Assembly: GCF_014472415.1 (NCBI RefSeq)
Contig: NZ_JACSZV010000025.1
Coordinates: 1-64,000 of the forward strand
Origin: Pseudomonas sp. N40(2020)
Lineage (GTDB): Bacteria; Pseudomonadota; Gammaproteobacteria; Pseudomonadales; Pseudomonadaceae
DNA length: 64,000 nucleotides
Direction of reading: 5' to 3'
The notes under the pieces are model-generated. The model made no database searches. It was not told the DNA's origin and was given only the letters and a program-made list of their open reading frames with translations. Below are positions 25,373 to 36,600 of this stretch, one piece after another (position 1 is the stretch's first letter; each line of letters starts with the position of its first letter). A program made the position numbers and the translations under genes.

Positions 25373-26065
25373 ATGACTAAACTGGAAAACTTCGTGGCCG
25401 TTGACTGGCGCTCCGGCCCCGATAGAATCTATTTCTTCTTCAAAAACACCGATACTTACTCCCGATTCAACATTGGCGACAATACAGTAGCTGATGGCTA
25501 TCCACGTCCAATCATGGGGCGCTGGGACGCATTTGATCCGCATGCCCAGAATCTGCGTTTCGGATTTACCTCGACCTCACTGGGTTTCAACGCCGGGAGC
25601 GACGAAGACATCGCCTGGCTGTTCTTTTACTACGGCGACATACCAGCCGTGTGCAAATACAACCAGGATGAAGATAGGGTCACCGGCATTTACAAGGTCG
25701 CCGATACGCTGTGGAAACCGATTGTTCCGTACTTTGACAAGATCATCGCCGGCACATGGGCAGCGATAACGGGCCACCCTTTTCTGTTCAGGTTCATACT
25801 CAACGACGGGCACTATCTGACGTTCAATTACAAAGCAAAAACACTGACCCACAACGCTTTGGGTCAACATCGTCTGGGCGCGCTGATCCCGTTCAAAGAT
25901 CGAATGATCACGGCCGCACAAAATGATCGAACTTTCGCAGACAGTTATTGGTACATCTTTCTCACCAACAACCAGTACCTTACTTACAACATTCAGACAG
26001 ACAGACTGATCAGCGGCCCACACACCATTAATGAGTCGAACTGGCCGGGGTTGCTGCGCGGCTGA
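25373..26065 (+). CDS. Hemopexin-repeat protein (photopexin-like)
   Basis: The 230-residue protein consists of about four hemopexin-type repeats. Each has an aromatic strand plus a turn: DRIYFFFKNTDTYSRFNI (near residue 17), AWLFFYYGDIPAVCKYN (near 81), FLFRFILNDGHYLTFNY (near 137) and SYWYIFLTNNQYLTYNI (near 190). Repeat number is that of one four-bladed propeller. No signal peptide is visible. Hemopexin repeats are rare in bacteria; a well-known case is the photopexins of Photorhabdus. Heme or protein binding is possible but unproven. A ribosome-binding site (AAAAGGAA) precedes the ATG. The codon use looks more AT-rich than its neighbours, suggesting transfer. Confidence 0.75.
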   Translation: MTKLENFVAVDWRSGPDRIYFFFKNTDTYSRFNIGDNTVADGYPRPIMGRWDAFDPHAQNLRFGFTSTSLGFNAGSDEDIAWLFFYYGDIPAVCKYNQDEDRVTGIYKVADTLWKPIVPYFDKIIAGTWAAITGHPFLFRFILNDGHYLTFNYKAKTLTHNALGQHRLGALIPFKDRMITAAQNDRTFADSYWYIFLTNNQYLTYNIQTDRLISGPHTINESNWPGLLRG

Positions 26066-26162
26066 TTGGCCAATCATGGAGAGCCTTGTAGGATACGGTT
26101 AATTATCGGTTAATCGCCGCCGCCCATTCTGCACCTCAATTGCACAGGGACAAGGCTTCTCC

Positions 26163-27899
26163 ATGCGTCATATTTTTCTACTGTTTGCGCTTCTGATCTC
26201 GGGCCTGGCCCAGGCCGGGAACAATCCTTTCGAGACAAAACCGGAGTTTTTGCCGGTCGACAAAGCGTTTGTACTCACCTCCGAACGCCTGGAATCGGGT
26301 GAAACCCAGCTCTTCTGGCAGATCACCGACGGCTATTACCTGTACCAGAAACGTCTGAAGTTCGACGGCCTGACCGCCGAGCAGCAGCCAACACTGCCCG
26401 AAGGCGAATCCCACAGCGACGAGTTCTTCGGTGAACAACCGGTCTATCGCCAAGGGCTGGAAGTGAAGATCCCGGCCGCGGCCACCGGGCAGATCAAAGT
26501 CAGTTATCAGGGCTGTGCCGATGCGGGCCTTTGTTATCCGCCGCAAACCCGGGTCATTGATCTGGGCGGTAAAGCGCCGACAACGACAACGAGCGATCAG
26601 GCACCGGATCAAGCCCTCGCCAGCGGCCTTCAAGAACACGCGCTGGGCTGGAGCTTACTGGCGTTTTTCGGTTTCGGCTTGCTGCTGGCATTCGCGCCAT
26701 GCTCGTTGCCAATGCTGCCGATTCTGGCCGGCATGGTGGTCGGCAGTGGCGCCACCCCGCGACGCGGTTTTGCCCTGGCCGGCAGTTATGTGATTTGCAT
26801 GGCGCTGGTGTATGCCGCGATGGGCGTGATTGCTGCGCTACTCGGTGCGAACTTGCAGGCGTGGTTACAGAATCCGTGGCTGCTCGGCACGTTTGCCGCG
26901 ATCTTCGTGGTGCTGGCCTTGCCAATGTTCGGTTTCTTTGAACTGCAATTGCCGGTGGCCCTGCGTGATCGTCTCGAACACGCCTCGAGAAGTCGCAGCG
27001 GCGGCAGCCTGATCGGCGCCGGAACGCTCGGTGCCTTGTCCGGTCTGCTGGTCGGCCCGTGCATGACCGCGCCGCTGGCGGGTGTGTTGTTGTATATCGC
27101 GCAGACCGGCAACGCACTGCACGGTGGCTTGATTTTGTTCTCGCTGGGCATCGGCATTGGTGTGCCGCTGTTGCTGCTGGTGACGGTCGGCAATCGCTTC
27201 CTGCCCAAACCGGGCGCGTGGATGAATCTGCTCAAGGGCATCTTCGGCTTCCTGTTCCTCGCGACGGCATTGTTGATGTTGCGCCCGGTGCTGGATCCAT
27301 CGTTGTGGCTCGGTCTGTGTGGTGCCCTGCTGTTGATCGCTGCTTATTGCGCCTGGAAACAGTCCGATGGCTTTGGCCGTGTCGCCCAACTGTTTGGTGC
27401 TACTGGATTACTGCTCGGGTTATGGGGCGGTTTGCTGGTAATAGGTGCGGCAGGCGGCAGCGATGATCCGTACCAGCCATTGCAGGTTTACAGTGGCGGC
27501 CGTGCCGTCAGCGCTGCGCCGAGTGGCCATGACGCGTTCACCACGATCAAGGATCCGGCGGCACTGCAACGCGAACTCGATACCGCCAAGGCTCAGGGCC
27601 AGTGGGTGCTGCTCGATTACTACGCCGACTGGTGCGTATCGTGCAAAGTCATGGAAAAGCAGGTGTTCGGCAAGGACAAGGTGATGCAGGCGCTGAGCGA
27701 TGTACGTCTGCTTCGACTGGATGTCACCGCCGACAACGCCGCCAGTCGCGAATTGCTCAGCCGTTATAAAGTGCCCGGGCCACCGAGTTTCGTGTGGATC
27801 GGCGCCGATGGCGAAGAGCGCCGCAGCCAGCGCATCACCGGCGAAGTCGATGCCGATACGTTCCTGCAACGCTGGACCACCACCCGAGACGCCAATTAA
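26163..27899 (+). CDS. dsbD: DsbD-type thiol:disulfide interchange protein
   Basis: The 578-residue protein has a signal peptide (residues 1-18), an N-terminal DsbD-alpha domain with Cys118 and Cys124 (GCADAGLCYPP), a transmembrane domain of about eight segments with redox Cys in FAPCSLPMLP (Cys180) and LVGPCMTAPLA, and a C-terminal thioredoxin-like domain with CVSC (near residue 500). It carries electrons from cytoplasmic thioredoxin to periplasmic partners. Here the partner is probably the DsbG encoded two genes downstream. It heads the dsbD-tlpA-dsbG operon. Confidence 0.93.
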   Translation: MRHIFLLFALLISGLAQAGNNPFETKPEFLPVDKAFVLTSERLESGETQLFWQITDGYYLYQKRLKFDGLTAEQQPTLPEGESHSDEFFGEQPVYRQGLEVKIPAAATGQIKVSYQGCADAGLCYPPQTRVIDLGGKAPTTTTSDQAPDQALASGLQEHALGWSLLAFFGFGLLLAFAPCSLPMLPILAGMVVGSGATPRRGFALAGSYVICMALVYAAMGVIAALLGANLQAWLQNPWLLGTFAAIFVVLALPMFGFFELQLPVALRDRLEHASRSRSGGSLIGAGTLGALSGLLVGPCMTAPLAGVLLYIAQTGNALHGGLILFSLGIGIGVPLLLLVTVGNRFLPKPGAWMNLLKGIFGFLFLATALLMLRPVLDPSLWLGLCGALLLIAAYCAWKQSDGFGRVAQLFGATGLLLGLWGGLLVIGAAGGSDDPYQPLQVYSGGRAVSAAPSGHDAFTTIKDPAALQRELDTAKAQGQWVLLDYYADWCVSCKVMEKQVFGKDKVMQALSDVRLLRLDVTADNAASRELLSRYKVPGPPSFVWIGADGEERRSQRITGEVDADTFLQRWTTTRDAN

Positions 27900-28768
27900 T
27901 GCTGACTTTCACCCTCGGCACCTTTGCCATCGCGCTTAACCACCTGCTGCTGATCAGTGCCTTGGCACTGGCAACCTTCGTCGGTTGGCGAGTGGCCAAA
28001 CGCGGTGGCGATAATCCCGAGTCGGCGCTGTTCAGTCTTTTTCTGCTCGGCATGCTGGCAGCGCGCATTGCCTTTGTGGCTTTGTATTGGTCGCACTACC
28101 GCAACGATCCGTGGCAGATCGTCGATCTGCGCGATGGCGGTTTCCTCGCTTGGCCGGGGGTGATCGTCCTGCTGCTCGCCGCGCTGTATCGCGGCTGGCG
28201 GCGTCCGGGCCTGCGTCGGCCTTTGGGCTTTGGCGTCGCCAGCGGTGTAGCGTTCTGGCTGTTGGCGACGCTGTCGCTCAACATCTACGAACAAGGCACC
28301 CGACTGCCGGACATCACCCTGCGTAACGCTGCCGGGGAAACCATCAAACTCAGCGACTATAAGGGCGGCCCGCTGGTGATCAACCTGTGGGCGACCTGGT
28401 GTCCACCGTGCCGGCGCGAAATGCCGGTGCTGGAAAATGCCCAGCAGCAACGCCCGGACCTGACGTTCCTGTTCGTCAATCAGGCCGAAAGCATGCAAAG
28501 CGTGGCGACATTTCTCGAAACTCAAGGCCTGAGCCTCAACAACGTGTTGTTCGATCGCGGCGGCCGACTGGGCCAGGCCGTGGGTTCAATGGCATTGCCG
28601 ACTACCCTGTTCTATAACCCCGATGGTCGATTGTTGGCCAGTCATCTGGGCGAGTTGTCGAACGCCAGCCTGGCTCGCGCCCTGGAAAACTTCGATACCC
28701 CAAATCCGACCGCCGCACCGTCCACCTCTTCAAGGAAACTGCCATGCCCCGCCTCCGCCACCTGCTGA
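27899..28768 (+). CDS. TlpA-like membrane-anchored thioredoxin-fold protein
   Basis: The 289-residue protein begins at an ATG overlapping the dsbD stop by 1 bp. About four N-terminal membrane segments (residues 1-135) precede a periplasmic TlpA/ResA-type thioredoxin domain with the active site LWATWCPPCRREMPVL (Cys residues about 167 and 170). It probably relays electrons between DsbD and DsbG or acts on its own clients. It overlaps dsbG by 25 bp. Confidence 0.9.
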   Translation: MLTFTLGTFAIALNHLLLISALALATFVGWRVAKRGGDNPESALFSLFLLGMLAARIAFVALYWSHYRNDPWQIVDLRDGGFLAWPGVIVLLLAALYRGWRRPGLRRPLGFGVASGVAFWLLATLSLNIYEQGTRLPDITLRNAAGETIKLSDYKGGPLVINLWATWCPPCRREMPVLENAQQQRPDLTFLFVNQAESMQSVATFLETQGLSLNNVLFDRGGRLGQAVGSMALPTTLFYNPDGRLLASHLGELSNASLARALENFDTPNPTAAPSTSSRKLPCPASATC

Positions 28769-29514
28769 CGCTGACTCTGGGCACTGCCCTGCTGCAACTG
28801 CCGTCGGTTCAGGCCGCTGAAGAATTGCCTGCGGCGATCAAACAGATCGAAGCCAAAGGCGCAAAAATCGTCGGCCAGTTCGATGCCCCCGATGGCTTGC
28901 GCGGTTACGCGGCGCAGTACCAGAACCGCGGCATGGCGCTGTACCTGACCCCGGATGGCAAACACGTGCTGCTGGGCAATCTGTACGACGCCGATGGCAA
29001 GGACTTGAGCAGTGAACCGTTGCAAAAACTGGTCTACGCGCCGCTGGCCAAGGAAGTCTGGGCCAAGTTCGAGGCGAGCAACTGGATTCAGGACGGCAAC
29101 AAGGATGCGCCGCGCACGGTGTACCTGTTCAGCGATCCGAATTGCCCGTATTGCAACATGTTCTGGGAACAGGCCCGACCTTGGGTCAAGGCCGGCAAGG
29201 TGCAGTTGCGCCACATCATGGTCGGCATCATCCGCGAAGACAGCCCGGGCAAGTCCGCCGCGCTGCTGGCGGCCAAGGATCCGAGTAAAGCCCTGGAAGA
29301 TCACGAAAAGGCCGGCAAGGGCAGTTCACTCAAGGCATTGAAAGACATTCCGGCGGCAGTGCAGACCAAACTGGCGGCGAACATGCAGTTGATGGAAGAC
29401 CTGGAGTTGCAGGCCACTCCGGCGATTTTCTACATGGACGACAAGGGCGAGCTGCAACAGCAGCAAGGCGCGCCGACGCCGGACAAACTGGCGAAGATTC
29501 TCGGGCCGAAGTAA
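28744..29514 (+). CDS. dsbG: DsbG-like periplasmic disulfide isomerase
   Basis: The 256-residue protein has a signal peptide (residues 1-24, ending VQA), a DsbC/DsbG dimerisation domain, and a thioredoxin-like catalytic domain with Cys134-Pro-Tyr-Cys137 (DPNCPYCNMFW). The cis-proline loop is LQATPAIFYMD. It isomerises disulfides or reduces single cysteines in the periplasm. A hairpin-rich REP-like repeat follows the stop codon. Confidence 0.92.
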   Translation: MPRLRHLLTLTLGTALLQLPSVQAAEELPAAIKQIEAKGAKIVGQFDAPDGLRGYAAQYQNRGMALYLTPDGKHVLLGNLYDADGKDLSSEPLQKLVYAPLAKEVWAKFEASNWIQDGNKDAPRTVYLFSDPNCPYCNMFWEQARPWVKAGKVQLRHIMVGIIREDSPGKSAALLAAKDPSKALEDHEKAGKGSSLKALKDIPAAVQTKLAANMQLMEDLELQATPAIFYMDDKGELQQQQGAPTPDKLAKILGPK

Positions 29515-29522
29515 GCAAAATC

Positions 29523-29596
29523 AAAAGATCGCAGCGCACCGCAGCCTACAGAAGAATACGATCCGCTGTAGGAGCTGCGGCACGCTGCGATCTTTT
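29523..29596. repeat. REP-like inverted repeat, probably bidirectional terminator
   Basis: AAAAGATCGCAGCG followed by a pyrimidine block at 29523 pairs imperfectly with its inverse ending CGCTGCGATCTTTTT near 29597. This is the 'GATCGCAGC' class of Pseudomonas repeat. It lies between convergent dsbG and the hydrolase gene and ends in T-runs on both strands, so it can terminate both. Confidence 0.75.
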
Positions 29597-30408
29597 TAAT
29601 CGCGCTCAGCCAAAAACTTCAGCAATGCCTCATTCACAAACTCTGGATTCTCCAGATTGGAGATATGCCCCGCCTCCGGTACCAGCCCCCACGGGCAGCC
29701 GATCAGCTCTGCCATTTCCTTGGCTTCCGACGGCGGCCGTGGCTTGTCCTGATCGCCGCACAGCACCAGCGTGGTCTCCGCATTCAGCTCGCCCAGACGC
29801 GACAACAGATCATCGCGACCAAAGGTGATGCGGCCCATTGGCACGATGCTCTCGCGCAGGCGATCGGCTGAATACGCCGCCAGTTTTGCGCGGAAGTCCT
29901 GGTAAAGCGCCGACTGTGGATCGATCCCCGGCCGGAAGAAAATCGGCACGACGATATCGAGCAATTGCTCCGAGATTTCGCCGGTTTCTTCGATCTGTTT
30001 GAACAACGAGAAGTAGTACTGACGGGTGGGCTCGGGTTCAACACCAACATAGGTGTCCATCAACACCAGACCATTGAGCCGCTGCGGTGCCGACAGTGCC
30101 AGACGCACGCCCCACATGCCGCCGACAGACAATCCCACCAAAGTCACCTGATCGATATCCAGATGATCGAGCAAGGCCTGCGCCTGACGGGCGATGTCGT
30201 CCAGAGATGTGGTGCCTTGCGGCAATCGCCCGGACTCGCCATGGCCCCACAGATCCAGCGCAATCACCCGATAGTGCGGCGCCAGCGCAGCGATTTGCGG
30301 CGCCCACATGGCTTGATCCCACAAGTAACTGCCGGCCAGCAGCACTGCCGGGCCGGTGCCTTGGTCAATGTAATGAAGGGCTTGTCCGTCCACCGTGAAA
30401 AAAGGCAT
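29596..30408 (-). CDS. Alpha/beta hydrolase
   Basis: From the ATG at 30408 (MPFFTVDGQALHYIDQGTGPAV) the protein is 270 residues. It has the nucleophile elbow GLSVGGMWG (Ser about 98), an Asp in VLCGDQDKPRPPSE and His in EAGHISNLENPEFV. The substrate is unknown. It resembles 3-oxoadipate enol-lactonase-like hydrolases in general form. It is separated from pvdL by a terminator and a REPIN, so it is not part of the pvd operon. The extended upstream start at 30525 would read through the terminator. Confidence 0.8.
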   Translation of the reverse strand: MPFFTVDGQALHYIDQGTGPAVLLAGSYLWDQAMWAPQIAALAPHYRVIALDLWGHGESGRLPQGTTSLDDIARQAQALLDHLDIDQVTLVGLSVGGMWGVRLALSAPQRLNGLVLMDTYVGVEPEPTRQYYFSLFKQIEETGEISEQLLDIVVPIFFRPGIDPQSALYQDFRAKLAAYSADRLRESIVPMGRITFGRDDLLSRLGELNAETTLVLCGDQDKPRPPSEAKEMAELIGCPWGLVPEAGHISNLENPEFVNEALLKFLAERD

Positions 30409-30425
30409 CGATTCACCTGCGCGGG

Positions 30426-30460
30426 AAAAAAGAGAACCGGCAGACTGAGCTGCCGGTTCT
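30426..30460 (-). terminator. Intrinsic terminator of pvdL
   Basis: AGAACCGGCAG (30433-30443) pairs perfectly with CTGCCGGTTCT (30450-30460) over 11 bp with a 6-nt loop. On the minus strand it is followed by a run of six T residues (30426-30431), the form of a strong rho-independent terminator. Confidence 0.85.
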
Positions 30461-30502
30461 GGATCGTCAACCCTGGAAATGTACGCGAATGTAGCGCCTC
30501 CA

Positions 30503-30577
30503 TTCGCGAGCAGGCTCGCTCCCACTGGGGATCTGCGATCGACACAAACCCCATGTGGGAGCGAGCCTGCTCGCGAA
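30503..30577. repeat. REPIN downstream of pvdL
   Basis: TTCGCGAGCAGGCTCGCTCC at 30503 faces its perfect inverse (GGGAGCGAGCCTGCTCGCGA from 30557). It lies between the pvdL stop codon and its terminator. Confidence 0.88.
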
Positions 30578-30601
30578 GAGGCCGGTTCAGGCGCTATAAA
30601 A

Positions 30602-33600
30602 TCAAAAGCCCTCCAGCTCCGCCATCAGGTCATTCAAGCGATCCACCTTCTCCTCGGTGATATCACTCGCCGCCAGCCCATCGATGTACTCGGCCAGTTC
30701 CGCCACCGTGCTGCATTCGAACATCGCCCGCAGCGGTACGTCGCGTTTCAGGGTTTTCTGCACCCGCGAAGCAATCTGCGTCGCCAGCAACGAATGGCCG
30801 CCCAGTTCGAAAAAGTTGTCGCGCACGCCGACCTGCTCGACCTTCAGCACTTCGGCCCAGATATCCGCCAGGGTCTGCTCCAGTTCGTTACGCGGGGCCA
30901 GGTAATCCTGGCTCTGCAACTGGCCGATCTCCAGCGCCGGCAAGGCTTTGCGATCGAGTTTGCCGTTGGCGTTGAGCGGCAGTTGCTCCAGCCACAACCA
31001 GTGCAGCGGCACCATGTATTCCGGTAGCTCGGCACGCAGACGCTGTTTGATTCGCTCCAGACGTTCACTCGGATTGACCGCCGAACCCGCAGCAACCAGA
31101 TACCCGACCAAGTGCTTGCCGTTTACACCTTCCTGCACGCCAACCGCCGCATCACGGACTTCCGGCTGTTCGTGCAGACGCGCTTCGATTTCACCCAGCT
31201 CGATGCGGTAGCCGCGGATCTTCACTTGATGATCGACCCGGCCAACATATTCCAGCACGCCATCGCTACGACGTCGCGCCAGGTCACCCGTGCGATACAG
31301 ACGCTCGCCCGGCGCGCCGAACGGGTTCGGCACAAATACTGGTGCAGTACGCAGCGGATCGCTGACATACCCGCGACCGACGCCGGTGCCCGCCACACAC
31401 AACTCACCCACCGCACCCAACGGCACCAGTTCCAGCGCGCCATCAAGCAGGTACAGCAAGTTGTTGTCGGTCGGTGTACCGATCGGCAAGTAACTGCCGC
31501 GAGTCGAGGCCAGGTCGACGCGGAAGAACGCCACGTCATCGGAACATTCCGCCGGGCCATAAGCGTTGACCAGGCCGATCTGCGGGTAACGCAACAGCCA
31601 CTGATGCGCCAACTCCGGCGGCATCGCTTCACCGGTAGGCAGCATCCAGCGCAGGCCGTCGAGGCTCAGGCGATCCGAGGCGAGCATGCCTTGAATCAGC
31701 GAAGGCACGCTCTCCAGCACGGTGATGCCCTGTTCCTGCACATGCACCAGCAAACCTTGCGGATCGTGGGCGATGGTGTTCGGCACGATGTCGACCCGCG
31801 CACCAAACAGCGGCGCGGCGAGGAATTGCCAGACCGAAATATCGAAACTTTGCGACGCGGTTTGCGCAATCACGTCGGCGTCGCTCAAATCAAGATAAGG
31901 ACGCTTGCTCAACTGGTTATTAAGCATGCCGCGCTGCTCGACCATCACACCTTTCGGCAAGCCGGTGGAACCCGAGGTATAGATCACATAGGCCAGATTG
32001 TCCGGGCCACTGTGGATACCTGGGTTTACCAAGGATGTCGCGGCTGCTTGCACCTCTTCCCAGACCAGCAGACGTGGGCGATTGGCGCAGCTGAATTCAT
32101 CCAGCAAAGTCTGCGCTTGCGCGCGGCACACCTCGCTGCACACCAGCACTGGCGTGCGGCTCAGCTCGATGATCCGTTGCAGGCGCTGACTCGGCAGGCC
32201 GGGGTCCAGTGGCAGGTAACCGGCACCCGCCTTGAAGCTGCCGATGATCATGCCCAACAGATCAAGGTTACGTTCGGCCAGCAACGCCACCGGTTGATCC
32301 ATCTGCACCCCGGCCGCAGCCAGTGCATGACCGAGACGGTTGGCGTTGTGGTTCAGCGCCTCGAAACTCAATTGCTGATCGAGGCAACTGGCAGCAATCC
32401 GCTGTGGATGCTGCGCGACCTGCGCTTCGAACAGCGAAACATAGCTCTGCTCCAGCGGATAGACATGGGCGCTCTGGTTGCAACCGTGAAGCAGGAAGTC
32501 CTGTTCCTCAGCGCCGAGCAACGGCAGGTCGGCCATGTCGCCATGGAAACCATCGACCAGCGCCAGCAGCAGACGCTTGAATTCACCGAGCATCCGCTCG
32601 ATCGTCAACTCGTCGAAGTAACGCTGGTCATACGACAGATGCAGGCCGAGGTCATCGCCCGGGTAGCACACCGCCGTCAACGGGAAGTTGGTGTGGGTGC
32701 GGCCCGAGTCCGAAGTCGCGTTGAGGCTTTGCGCGCGGTCCAGCACGGAAACTTCCACCGGAGCGTTTTCGAACACAAACAGACTGTCGAACAGCGGCTG
32801 GCCTTTCGGCAGTTCGCTCTGTTCCTGAATGCTCACCAGCGGCAGGTATTCGTACTCGCGCAGCTGCATGTTGCTGTCGAGCAAACCGCTCAACCACTGA
32901 CGCACACTGGCGCGCTGATCGTCCGCCGGGATCTGCACCCGCAGCGCAATGCTGTTGATGAACAGGCCGACAGTGCGTTGCATCTCGGGCATTTCCACCG
33001 GACGCCCGGCCACGGTTACACCGAACAGCACGTCGCGATCACCGCTCATGCGCCGCAGCACCAGTGCCCACGCCGCTTGGGCGAAGGTGTTGATGGTCAG
33101 TTGATGGGCCTGGGCCAGCTCGCGCAGACGGGCACCGTCCTCGACGTTGAGTCGGGTGTGGCGGTCGCCGACGACCATCCCGCCGCTTTCGCCGGCATGT
33201 TCACGCAGGAACGGACGGTCGCTCGGGATCGGCGTGGTGCGTTCGAAACCTCGCAGGTTCTGCTGCCACCATTGGCGCGCCTCGGCCAGGCTCTGGCGTT
33301 GCAGCCAGCCGATGTAATCGCGGTAACGCGGCGGCACGCTCAACTGGGCTTCGCGACCTTCACCAAGGGCGGTGTAGATTTCGAAGAAGTCATTCATCAG
33401 CAATGAACGGCACCAGGCATCGATGAGGATGTGGTGGTTGCTCATCATGAACCAGTAGCGCGCCGCCCCGACCTTGATCAGGCGCAGGTGGAAAGGTGCC
33501 TGATTGAGCAGATCGAACCCGGCCTCACGCTCGCTTTTCAGCAGTGCTTGCAGCTTTGGCTCTTGATCGGCATCGCTGATCGCGCTCCAGTCGAGGTACT

Positions 33601-36600
33601 CGATCGGCGTGCGGCCCGGGGTGTGAATCACTTGCAGCATGTCTTCGCCGACGTTCCAGCAGAACGATGCACGCAGTGCCTCATGACGGGCGATCACCGC
33701 TTGCCACGCCTGAGCGAAACGCTCGGGATCAAGTTCGCTGTTGATGCGGTAGCGATCCTGCATGTAGTACAGACCGGTGCCCGGTTCGAGCAAGGTGTGC
33801 AGCAGCATGCCCTCCTGCATCGGCGTCAGCGGATAAACGTCTTCGATGTGCGTGGCCGGCACTGGCAAGGCATCGAGTTGCGCCTGGGTCAGTCTGGCCA
33901 GCGGGAAATCCGAAGGCGTCAGGCCACCGGCCTCGTCTTGCAGGCAATGGCTGATCAGACTTTGCAGTTCGGCGAGGTAGGCGTCGGCCAGATCATTGAT
34001 GTTCTGCGCGTCGTAACGCTCGGCGCTGAAGGTCCAGCGCAGCAGCAATTCACCGCCATAAACCTGACTGTCGACGCTCAACTCGTTCGGCAACGGTGCC
34101 TGCGGATCGTGGGCCGCGCCGACCGGCCCATCCAGCGGACGGAACAGCGCATCGCTGCCGAAGCTCTGGTCGAACTGGCCGAGGTAGTTGAAGGTGATCG
34201 GTGCGTTCGGCAGCGCCGACATGCTGCGCTGGCTGAAATCATCGGCCAGATAACGCAGCACGCCATAACCCAGACCTTTATGCGGCACCGCGCGCAGTTG
34301 CTCCTTGATCGCCTTGATCGAAGCGCCCTGCCCGGCGGCCTCTTCGATGTCGTGTGGGGTCAGGCGCAGCGGATACGCGCTGGTGAACCAGCCAACGGTG
34401 CGGGTCAGGTCGATGTCGTCGAACAGGGTTTCGCGACCGTGACCTTCGAGTTGAATCAGCGCCGACTCTTGACCGCTCCAGCGGCACATCACGCGGGCCA
34501 GGGCGGTCAGCAACAGATCGTTGACCTGGGTGCGATAAGCGCTTGGCGCCTGTTGCAGCATTTGTTTGGTGTGTTCTGCATCCAGACGCACGCTGACCGT
34601 TTGAGCGTGGCGATTCTGCTGGCCGCCCTGTGGATTTTCGCAAGGCAAATCAGCGTTCGGGCCCGCCAGTTGGGTTTGCCACCAGTTGAGTTCTTCACGC
34701 AGGGATTCGCTGCCGGCGTAAGCCTGCAAGCGTGCCGCCCAATCCTTGAAGGCGCTGGTTTTGGCCGGCAGTTTTACCGACTGACCGGAGTCGAGTTGGC
34801 GATACACGGTTTGCAGATCGTCGAGCAAAACGCGCCACGACACACCGTCGACCACCAAGTGATGGATAGCGATGAACAGGCGTTGGTGACCCTCCGGGCC
34901 ATCGACCAGCAAGGCGCGCAGAAGCGGGCCGTTTTCCAGATCGAGACTGCGCTGGGCATCGGCGAACAATGCCTCACACTTGTCCATCGAGGACACTCGC
35001 ACTTGCCACAGCACAGGCGCATCGGACACCGGTTGGTGCGTCGCTTGCCACGCGCCGTTGGCCTCGGTGAAGCGCAGACGCAAGGCGTCATGCTGCTCGA
35101 TCACTGCCAGCAGCGCCTGCTCCAGACGGTGCGGTTCCAGCGTAACGGTCGGCTCCAGCAGCAACGCCTGGTTCCAGTGTTGACGCTGAGGAATATCGCT
35201 ATCAAAGAACCAGTGCTGAATCGGCGTCAGACGTGATTCACCGGCGACCAAACCTTGCTCGGCCGTCACCTGCTCGCTCCGACTCGCCACAGCGGCGAGA
35301 GTCTGCACGGTCTGATGCTGGAACAGGTCACGCGGGCTGAAATGAATGCCCTGCTGGCGCGCGCGGCTGACCACTTGAATCGACAGAATCGAGTCGCCGC
35401 CCAGTTCGAAGAAGTTGTCGTTGAGCCCGACCTGCTCGACGTTGAGTACTTCGCACCAGATCTGCGCCAGGGTTTGTTCGAGCTCGTTGCTCGGTGCCAC
35501 ATAATCCTGACGATTGAGCTCCGGGTCCGGCGCCGGCAAGGCGCGGCGGTCGAGTTTGCCGTTGGCGGTCAGCGGCATGCTAGCCAGCAGGATCAGGTGC
35601 GTCGGCACCATGTAATCCGGCAACTGCGTCTTGAGGTGCGACTTGAGGGCTTCGCGCAATTCGGCCTGTTTGGGTTCGCTTTGCTCTGCGATCTCGGTGA
35701 CGAGGTAGCCAACCAGTTGCTTGCCGCTCGGCGCATCCACTGCCAGCACCACCGCTTCGCGGATCGAATCGTGATCGAGCAGGCGGGTTTCGATTTCGCC
35801 CAACTCAATACGGAAGCCACGGATTTTCACCTGATGGTCGATCCGGCCCAGGTACTCGACCAGACCGTCGGCGCGCTGGCGCACCAGATCGCCGGTGCGG
35901 TACATGCGACCGCCATCGACGGCAAACGGATCAGCGACAAAACGCTCGGCAGTGATGCCCGGACGATCATGGTAAGCCTGCGCCAGACCGGCGCCGCCGA
36001 CGAACAGTTCGCCGGTCGCACCTTGCGGCACCAGTGCCAGATCGGCGTCGAGGATGTACGCAACACGCGCACCGATCACGCTGCCGATCGGCACACTGCC
36101 GGCGCCCTCCTCCAGCACATCCGGGGCCAGACTGGCCAGTGGCATGACCACGGTTTCGGTCGGGCCGTAGGCGTTGAAGAACAGGCTCGGTTTGAACGCT
36201 GCGCGAATCCGTTGCAGGTGTTCGCCGGTCAATGCTTCGCCGCCGGTGATGATCATCCGCACCGGGAGGACTTCGTTTTGCGTCGCCAGGAGTTGCGCCA
36301 ACTGGCTGCCGTAGCTCGGGGTGAAACCCAGCACGTTGATGCGATGGGTGCGAATCAGCCCGCAGATTTCTTCGGCGTCCCACTGACCTTGCGCACGCAG
36401 CACAACTTGCGCGCCACTCAGCAGCGGCACCAGCAGACGCTCGGTGGCGGCATCGAAGTTGATCGAATAGAAGTGCAGCTCGCAGTCGTCCGGGCGCATG
36501 CCGAAGCGTTCGATCACGGCTTGGCAGTGCATGGCGATTTCACCGTGGGAGACCACCACACCTTTCGGCTTTCCGGTCGAGCCCGAGGTGTAAATCAGGT

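Noticed and set aside
30409..30525. N-terminal extension of the alpha/beta hydrolase after pvdL
   Set aside because: It would translate through the pvdL terminator and part of a REPIN. The ATG at 30408 has a ribosome-binding site and matches the family start.
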